Part shown: in pieces, positions 58,213-64,000 of the stretch
Numbering within the stretch: the stretch's first letter is position 1
Layout: each line of letters opens with the position of its first letter
Assembly: GCA_964019335.1 (NCBI GenBank)
Contig: OZ025757.1
Span: 152,547 to 216,546 of the forward strand
Direction of reading: 5' to 3'
Origin: Diplonema japonicum
Taxonomy: Eukaryota > Euglenozoa > Diplonemea > Diplonemida > Diplonemidae
Length of the DNA: 64,000 bases
Position numbers and translations under genes: made by a program
The notes under the pieces: generated by a model
Told to the model about the DNA's origin: nothing
Databases searched by the model: none
The model's input: the letters and a program-made list of their open reading frames with translations, nothing else

Positions 58213-61200
58213 CTATCTCTTGATCGAACCTTTCTGCTGTGGTGTGGCCTTCGGCCCCTCGTTCACCCTCCTCGGTACCTTAGGTATAAAACCCTCAACC
58301 GAGTTGGTAAGGACACAATAGTTGTACAGTTGTTTCTCAAGGATGTGGCGGGTCACCGGGGAGGCGAATACCGGTCTAGAGGAGTAGCCCCTTACGGAGC
58401 TGTTGTAGTAACCCAACGTGCGCAGGGAGTGGACAGAAACTACTGACGCAGCTGGGATGAGGGGCGCTATGCCCTTACTGGTGTGGATGCGTTCTAGTGC
58501 CGTTATCACCCGGCCTATTACACGCGCGCTCACTTGGATGTCCTCACCCTCTTCACAAGGTGAGAGTCCCACCGTGGCAATGAAGTCTATGGCCAGCTCA
58601 AGCCTGGAGACCTGTCCACCTGTCGTGCCCCAGTGAAGGGCAGAGAGCCATCGGATGACGTGCGGGATGAGCCGTGGGAGGCACTGTTGCCTCAAACCAT
58701 TGTCGTAGTACCACCTCAGTGACCGTGGCTTGAGCAAACTCCCCTTCTCGAAAGGCCTGTTCCACAGGTGAACGCTGAAGTCCATCGTCTTTTTCCGTGC
58801 AAAGGTGAGTTGTAAGCTACCAGTGATCTCCGCCATCATCAGCTGCAACTCGGCAGTGTCCAGCCCGAGTCCCACTGTCGCGATGCCGTGCAGTTGCGTG
58901 CACCGGGGCCACTGGTTACGTTGTGTGCACAGCGCTGCCCGCGTCTCGGAAGCTGTCCTGATGTGCTCGTGCGCCTGACAGTCCCAGAGGGTGTGCTCCA
59001 GGAGTCTCGCCGTGTGTTCCGAAATGTCGAAAGTAGCGTCGCAGCCCATGCATTTCGTCCGCCCCCCGACCGTGTCGTTGATAATCTTGGGGTGGAACGG
59101 GAAAACAGCCCCAGTTATCACTTGCAGGACCCTTCGTGCTTTGGGAGGGTTGCGGTTCGCCAGGTGCAGGTGTAGCCCGTTGGTTGCCACTTCGTCGATG
59201 TCGCCCGTCCCCTGAAAGGAGGGTCTGCTCTCCACGAGGTTCGCTCGCAGGTGGACCTTCAGGAGCTTCCTGACCTCATGCTTCAGTGCCCCAGGCTCTA
59301 GGGGGACCCATTGCCGCGCGAAATGCGCCCAGCTGGACCCTAGTTCCTCCAGCAGCTCGTGGGTCTGTCCGAGTATCCCGCGCGGGGCGAGGGGGTTTCC
59401 GTTCCGGGCGGCCTCCTTGTAGCCGTCTCTGCACGCCCTGACGAGTGAACTGGACTCACCGTCGCTCCTCATCATCCGCGCAAACGTTGTGATCCTGCGG
59501 TATGCGGCTGCTGAGTACGGGTCCAGCCTGTGTCCTTTGAAAGCCACCCCGAGGAGGGCGCCTGACGAGCGTGTTGGGTTGTGTGGGCCCCATATGCAAG
59601 AGGTAATCTTCTTCCTGAGGGAGTCCAAGAGCGAGTCCGTGGGTGGTGTGTAGAGCACTCCGTAGAGCGCCGCAGGTAGGATGCAGTCTTCTATCAGTTG
59701 GGCCTTACGCGTTCTCGTGATTTGGGTCACTGTGAGCCTGTCGACAGCATCCAGCGCCGTGGCGATCCTTGTGTTCTTCGTCCTGGTGGGCTGCAGGCAC
59801 ACCGTACACCCCAACATAGTTACGCTTTTCACCGTATCGAATAAGGTGCCCCTCATCGCCAGCCTGCTTCTGTACCCCTTCTTGGTGCTAAAGGCCTTAG
59901 TTTTCCCCGGGTGTACCGACATGTTCGTCAAGCGGCAGAGCTCGTCCAGCAAGAGTATGGAACTCTGGACCGCCTTCTCCGAGATCCTAGAGAAGAGGTA
60001 TAGGTCGTCCGCGTAGGAGATGGGTAGGACTTCAGGGAATGTGGTGACGCATCGCCTGGTGTAGGCAGCGAGGATGGCGTTGATGAAGACGGGTGAGATA
60101 GGGCAGCCCTGGAGGATTCCGTTTGTGGTGCGAAACACTTCCCCTACCCCCGCCTGGAAGCGCAAACGCCGGTCGAGGTTGGCGTACATGGATCTCAGCG
60201 GCCTTAGGATATTCTCGGACATGCCCAGTCTCTCCGCAAGGTCGAACGTCAACGTGACAGGGACGGAGTCGAAACACTTCCTGAAGTCTACCGACAGGCC
60301 ATACAGGGGCTCTGCCCCCTGTCGAGCATTTTCCACCTGCGCACACACTTTGAAGAGTAGGTCATCGACGCCGTGTTTTGGTCTAAAGCCGTGCTGCGTC
60401 GGGGTGATCCAACGTTCCTGCCACTCGAGAATAGCGGGGAGCCTGGCACATGCCCATAGGCGGTAGAAGGCACTGGAGACCGTGATCGGGCGATGATCTA
60501 AGGGCTCTTCCGACTCAGACTTCGGGATCATCGTGATCAAGGCAGTCAGGATCGCTTGTGGCCACACGCCGGTCGTCTCAATCCAGTCAAAGAGGAACAG
60601 GAAGCCATCGAGGAGTTCTGAGGGTAGGTGCGCTAGCTCACTCAGCCTCCATCCGTCTACCCCTGCACAATGCTGCCGCTGTTTCTTGTTGAGGACCTTC
60701 CGAAGCTGCGCAGAGGTGAGCTCCGTGGTGGACATCGAGCAGTACGGGATATACCCCCCGAAGGATCTCACGAACTCTTCCGCTGTTGGTTCTGGCCTGT
60801 CTTTGTACATCTGGAACACAGGACTCCATGCCTCCCTGAACGCGCGGTCGATCTCGCCCAGATTGGTGCTGAGCCTCCCGTCAGCCGTCCGGACCGCCAG
60901 CAGCTCTCTCGACTGTTTTCCCTGCACTAGTCCCGCTATGGTTTGGCGATGCTTCGCGAAGTGGTATTCCATCTCTCTCTTGTGCTTAGCACCCCGCGAT
61001 ACTTTGCTAGCGAGGTCCATTGTTCTCTGCACTTGGAGCACCTTCGCCTGCAGCTCCGCAGCGTCCTTGGCCATATCAACCGTCGGCGCCGCGCTCTCAG
61101 GGATGACACGCTGGTTCACTGCACGTCGCACCGCGTTGTCCCATCCCCTACAGATCTCATGCGGGGGGGCTCCACATATAGGCTTCAGCCGTCTGACTAC

Positions 61201-62508
61201 AGCAGCACAACCCACGCGGATTTTCTCGAGCGCTAGATATCTCTTTGAGACCGCACCCACGCTGTGCGCTGTAGCAGGCGCTGTTATGCGTTTGAGAGTC
61301 GGCTCGCCCAGGCTCCCTCGCCCCAGGTAGCTCGGATTAAAACTCTCCCTTGACGTCCCCAGTAGGTGCCGTTCACATATCGAGGAAAGGAACTGGTAAG
61401 CACTGTCCATGTCCCCCAGCTCCTTAAAAGAAGTCAGAGTCTGAAGGAGGTCCGCGGGCGGGGGGGGCGGTCTATGTCCGGCTGGAGCCGGGGTAATCTG
61501 CCTGGGGATGGAGAACCGGTAGGTCGCCTGCTTGAGCGCTGTCACCCCTAGCCTAAGTCTAAGGGCATGGTGTGAGGGAACCCCGATGTCGACCGTCTCG
61601 CAGTCCTTCAGCGTGTGTGCCGCAACCTTGTTGAGCAGGATGTAGTCCGGCCTGGTCCTCGCCACTGCAGTGACAAAGGTCGGGGGGGTCTCCTCGTTCT
61701 TGCGCCTGGCAATTGTGGCGGCCGCGTCAACCCACTGGCTCGCAAGCGCTTCAGCTAGTACGGGGGACTCCCCCACCGACGTGTTGAAGTCGCCTGTGAT
61801 TGCCACTGGGACTTCCCCTAGTTCACACACGCCGCTAACGGTTTCGTGCAGCAGCCTCTCCCTTTCCTGTCTGGCGTTTGCTGTGCCGTCTTTCACTGGA
61901 CAATAGAGGGTGATCACATGCAGCCATGAGTTGGTCCCAATCGCGACCCTTGCGTGCACCCTCCGCGACGTCGACATGTCTCCATTGAACACCGCGTTGT
62001 CCTTCAGCGCCAGGAGCCGTTTCTTCACCAGAATGCCCACCCCTCCTCGTTCTGCAACATCTGGAGCCGCAAGCCCGTGAATCACTTTGCACTCTTGAGG
62101 CGGACCCCACAACGTTCTGTGCGCTTGGAGGAATGAGTCAGTCTTCGTCTCCAGCTCGACCCTTAGTTGACCTGCCTTCGTGAGGGCCGTCTCTTGCAGA
62201 CAGGCGATGTCGAAGCACTGCGTCCTAATCCTGGATTCATGATTCCTGTAGTTAGTCATGTTTGCAGAAAGCAGCACCAGTTCGTCCGGGTCGGCAGGCC
62301 CCGGGTTGGGGTGAATGTCACCATGTGTGAGGAGCCTCCTACGGGTTTCGCCTGCAATCGATTTCCTCGAGCGCTTGGCAATGTATCGGCAGCTTCGTGG
62401 CAACGCCATCGGCCGGCAGCGGGAGTATAACGCGCCGTTGGAGGGAGCACCAAACCAGTCGGAGGGTATGCAGCGTGGGCTGAGGAGTGAGAGAGTGTCG
62501 AGGGTCAT
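58213..62508 (-). CDS. ORF2: AP-type endonuclease, reverse transcriptase, zinc knuckle (1431 aa)
   Basis: Complete frame. Residues about 75-320 form an apurinic-type endonuclease: SANMTNYR, the catalytic Glu in CLQETALT, AITGDFNTS (D240), RPDYILLN and the final SHH. The reverse transcriptase follows: LITMIPKSE, HRPITVSSAFYRLW, TQHGFRPKHGVDDLL, GLSVDFRKCFDSV, NGILQGCPISPVF, SYADDLYLF (YADD at 832-835). A C-x2-C...H...C knuckle (CMGCDATFDISEHTARLLEH) follows, then a C-terminal region with ALHWGTTGGQVSRLELAIDF. Residues 63-71 read GDIHPNPGP, ending in the NPGP of 2A-like peptides. All key residues are present, so activity is plausible. Confidence 0.93.
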   Translation of the reverse strand: MTLDTLSLLSPRCIPSDWFGAPSNGALYSRCRPMALPRSCRYIAKRSRKSIAGETRRRLLTHGDIHPNPGPADPDELVLLSANMTNYRNHESRIRTQCFDIACLQETALTKAGQLRVELETKTDSFLQAHRTLWGPPQECKVIHGLAAPDVAERGGVGILVKKRLLALKDNAVFNGDMSTSRRVHARVAIGTNSWLHVITLYCPVKDGTANARQERERLLHETVSGVCELGEVPVAITGDFNTSVGESPVLAEALASQWVDAAATIARRKNEETPPTFVTAVARTRPDYILLNKVAAHTLKDCETVDIGVPSHHALRLRLGVTALKQATYRFSIPRQITPAPAGHRPPPPPADLLQTLTSFKELGDMDSAYQFLSSICERHLLGTSRESFNPSYLGRGSLGEPTLKRITAPATAHSVGAVSKRYLALEKIRVGCAAVVRRLKPICGAPPHEICRGWDNAVRRAVNQRVIPESAAPTVDMAKDAAELQAKVLQVQRTMDLASKVSRGAKHKREMEYHFAKHRQTIAGLVQGKQSRELLAVRTADGRLSTNLGEIDRAFREAWSPVFQMYKDRPEPTAEEFVRSFGGYIPYCSMSTTELTSAQLRKVLNKKQRQHCAGVDGWRLSELAHLPSELLDGFLFLFDWIETTGVWPQAILTALITMIPKSESEEPLDHRPITVSSAFYRLWACARLPAILEWQERWITPTQHGFRPKHGVDDLLFKVCAQVENARQGAEPLYGLSVDFRKCFDSVPVTLTFDLAERLGMSENILRPLRSMYANLDRRLRFQAGVGEVFRTTNGILQGCPISPVFINAILAAYTRRCVTTFPEVLPISYADDLYLFSRISEKAVQSSILLLDELCRLTNMSVHPGKTKAFSTKKGYRSRLAMRGTLFDTVKSVTMLGCTVCLQPTRTKNTRIATALDAVDRLTVTQITRTRKAQLIEDCILPAALYGVLYTPPTDSLLDSLRKKITSCIWGPHNPTRSSGALLGVAFKGHRLDPYSAAAYRRITTFARMMRSDGESSSLVRACRDGYKEAARNGNPLAPRGILGQTHELLEELGSSWAHFARQWVPLEPGALKHEVRKLLKVHLRANLVESRPSFQGTGDIDEVATNGLHLHLANRNPPKARRVLQVITGAVFPFHPKIINDTVGGRTKCMGCDATFDISEHTARLLEHTLWDCQAHEHIRTASETRAALCTQRNQWPRCTQLHGIATVGLGLDTAELQLMMAEITGSLQLTFARKKTMDFSVHLWNRPFEKGSLLKPRSLRWYYDNGLRQQCLPRLIPHVIRWLSALHWGTTGGQVSRLELAIDFIATVGLSPCEEGEDIQVSARVIGRVITALERIHTSKGIAPLIPAASVVSVHSLRTLGYYNSSVRGYSSRPVFASPVTRHILEKQLYNYCVLTNSVEGFIPKVPRRVNEGPKATPQQKGSIKR

Positions 62509-62589
62509 CCCGTCCAGCGTGATCAGTGTGACAAGCGCGAAAAGGAAAAGGAACAGGGGACGGAGCAGGGAGCCTGACCATGCAGATAG

Positions 62590-63465
62590 TCAGTTGAATT
62601 CATCCTGCGTGATCGCCGCTACATCCATAAGTGCTGCCTGGTCAGCGTCCCTCTTACGCGTGGGGGAGGCGGATTCGGCAGCCGCGCGTTCAGCTTCAGC
62701 CTCCGCTTTAGCCTTCGCGAGCGGGGACAGTGGAAATTCGGCCTCCGTAAGCTTCACCCGGGACCTCCCTTTGGGATGGAACGCGCGCCCGATGCGGTTC
62801 GGCTTGTCCTCGACCGTCCATTCTCTGATTGAAATGGAGGTCAGGTTGTCTGCACGGCGGATGACGGGGTTGGAGGGAGCCTCCTCTGCCCTTGCCAGCC
62901 ATCTCCTCCCCGGCAACCGGCTGAGCTTCTTCACGACCCATCCCTGCATCCTGCAGTCGTCGATGATGTCGCACTGGTGCTCGCAGTGCCCGGCCCCCTC
63001 GATAACAAACTTCCTCCCCACCTGGTCCTCCGGCAGGAAAACAGCGCCCAGGGACTGTACCACCACGTGTCGAGCAGTGCCTGGTGGGAGCATGATCGCC
63101 AGGCCGATGGGAGTGACCGTGAGGGCTACACGGAAGCTAGAAGAGGTCCCGGTGAAGGTACGGGGAACATCCCGCGGATGGATCGAATCTTTGAGCTGGA
63201 TGACTTCCAATCGCTCTTCGGGGAGTGCGTGTGTCCAATACACATCGTTGTCTCCGCTGCCGCTGAGGAGGCGGGCGGCGTGTTGCCAGTCCACGCGCAC
63301 CCTTGCCGTCGCACGCTGTGCCGTCCTCTCCACCCGCCAGACGTTGCTCCTCACGACCTCGTGCACCCCCTGCTTGTCCCTTGCTGCTAGCATGGCCATC
63401 CTGGCTATTGCCTCCCCGTCCGACGTCTTCGCCCATTGCGCGGCGCCGCAGACGTCTTCGCCCAT
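62590..63465 (-). CDS. ORF1 of the non-LTR retrotransposon (291 aa), domain unknown
   Basis: I start at the ATG at 63465 (MGEDVCGAAQWAK), inside the second 29-bp repeat unit. The frame is open to 63549, but the start there would add A-rich sequence outside the element. No known nucleic-acid-binding motif is recognised. The C-terminal part is basic then Ala/Glu-rich (LAKAKAEAEAERAAAESASP), with the KRKR-like TRKRDAD near the end. Its position 82 nt upstream of ORF2 on the same strand is the reason for calling it ORF1. It could instead be an N-terminal part of a longer polyprotein. Confidence 0.65.
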   Translation of the reverse strand: MGEDVCGAAQWAKTSDGEAIARMAMLAARDKQGVHEVVRSNVWRVERTAQRATARVRVDWQHAARLLSGSGDNDVYWTHALPEERLEVIQLKDSIHPRDVPRTFTGTSSSFRVALTVTPIGLAIMLPPGTARHVVVQSLGAVFLPEDQVGRKFVIEGAGHCEHQCDIIDDCRMQGWVVKKLSRLPGRRWLARAEEAPSNPVIRRADNLTSISIREWTVEDKPNRIGRAFHPKGRSRVKLTEAEFPLSPLAKAKAEAEAERAAAESASPTRKRDADQAALMDVAAITQDEFN

Positions 63466-63480
63466 TGCGCGGCGCCGCAA
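63423..63480. repeat. 29-bp tandem duplication at the retrotransposon 5' end
   Basis: GACGTCTTCGCCCATTGCGC followed by GGCGCCGCA occurs twice in perfect tandem. It contains the palindrome GCGGCGCCGC-like core and an ATG in each unit. Only the distal ATG is in frame with ORF1. Confidence 0.93.
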
Positions 63481-63539
63481 AAAAAACAACTCAAAACCCG
63501 CGTTTCGGCTGTCACCATTATTTGCATTTTCTTTTTTAG

Positions 63540-64000
63540 AAAAAAACAATTCTGGATTCCCTCTAAATTCTGGAATTTTGGCTAGAGCCGGGAAAATAAA
63601 GTACTTTTATTTTTTTCCTTGTGTTTTAAGCAGATTTGTGAAAATGGGGCTTCAGAGAAAAGAGGCCGGAAAATCAACAAAATCTTGCGGTATTTGTGCC
63701 ATGGTGCCCACCGTGGACAGGGGATCCTACACGTGCCTGTCACCATTCGTCGCTGGCGCACCAGGTTCCTCAGGGAGTTCATCGAGCTCAGCCGCATCGG
63801 CACCAGAAAGCCCAGGGAGGCTGACATGATAACGTAGTTCTATGCCCTGTACAAAGGAGGACTTCAGCTGTCGAGCCTCTGGTCCCTTTATAGCCGCCTG
63901 AACCATACCATGAAGCATAAGCACAAAACATGCTGAAGGCGTGGACGAGCAGTGCAAGCAACCCCCTGTCTTAATGTTATGTCAAATCCTGGACTTCCTG
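63540..64000 (-). repeat. Dispersed repeat R1, copy 3 (runs off the window)
   Basis: Its reverse complement aligns with 34690-34985 and partly with 8900-9110 (GACATAACATTAAGACAGGG, TATGCTTCATGGTATGGTTC, TTTTCACAAATCTGCTTAAA, AAGTACTTTATTTTCCCGGC). It is longer internally than the others. A plus frame of 72 codons at 63619-63837 (HGAHRGQGILHVPVTIRRWR) is then closed by a stop. This may be a remnant of an element-coded protein, which I do not recognise. Confidence 0.75.

Larger units (their letters stand above)
58160..63480 (-). mobile_element. Non-LTR retrotransposon (ORF1 + ORF2), apparently full length
   Basis: A 5.3-kb element in the same orientation as the host genes. The 5' end is a 29-bp direct duplication (63423-63480), then ORF1, an 82-nt gap, ORF2 and a short 3' UTR (CATACCGCAGGTACCC...) ending at a T25 tract on the coding strand. 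Both ORFs are open, so the copy may be young. A decayed fragment of the same 3' end is seen at about 39513-39550. I cannot assign the clade from inspection alone. Confidence 0.82.

Noticed and set aside
1-64000. Spliced-leader RNA, 5S or other rRNA genes
   Set aside because: I looked for recognisable blocks on both strands and saw none, so the euglenozoan assignment stays an inference.

Overview
The window is nuclear DNA of a microbial eukaryote. The evidence is large secreted and multi-membrane-spanning proteins, WSC domains, Pro/Thr mucin-like stalks, an FCP1/SCP-type phosphatase, piggyBac-like remnants, a non-LTR retrotransposon and very long homopolymers. Every convincing gene (nine tandem paralogues, four single genes and the two retrotransposon ORFs) lies on the minus strand. 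Nearly all are uninterrupted. One-way, intron-poor gene arrays resemble Euglenozoa (kinetoplastid/diplonemid type). That assignment is an inference of moderate-to-low confidence, because I found no spliced leader or rRNA to anchor it.

Region 1 (1-38617): nine tandem paralogues, all minus strand, each about 900-930 residues (the leftmost runs off the window). The shared layout is signal peptide, about 600 residues of LVIVD-type beta-propeller repeats, two WSC cysteine-rich domains and a C-terminal PLAT/LH2-like beta-sandwich. None has a C-terminal membrane anchor, so they look secreted. Subfamily A (five genes, ending in a shared PPGSS tail) occupies 1-22280. Subfamily B (four genes, ending in VWVAP or VWIAP) occupies 23311-38617. 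The C-terminal halves are nearly identical within a subfamily while the propellers diverge. The paralogues are mosaics of each other, which indicates gene conversion or unequal exchange. Two piggyBac-type remnants, four copies of a terminal-inverted-repeat element and several dispersed repeats sit in this region and just beyond it.

Region 2 (41428-57868): four other minus-strand genes. First is a giant protein (about 2128 residues after removal of one 64-bp intron) with a propeller-like head, about 40 copies of a 20-residue Pro/Thr repeat and a seven-helix C-terminus. The others are a putatively myristoylated FCP1/SCP-like phosphatase, a type I membrane protein with a LamG-like ectodomain, and a Trp-x-Trp repeat, coiled-coil protein.

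Region 3 (58160-64000): a non-LTR retrotransposon with ORF1 and an ORF2 carrying AP-endonuclease, reverse transcriptase and a C-terminal zinc knuckle. A dispersed repeat follows at the right edge.

The spaces between genes hold runs of up to 57 A, 54 T and 27 C, interleaved with short recurring cassettes. Eight of the thirteen host genes have a poly(A) run on the coding strand that ends within about 6 nt of the start codon. The most unusual signals are this poly(A)-ATG arrangement, the mosaic propeller-WSC array, and the 64-bp intron built from an A34 run facing a T10 run.
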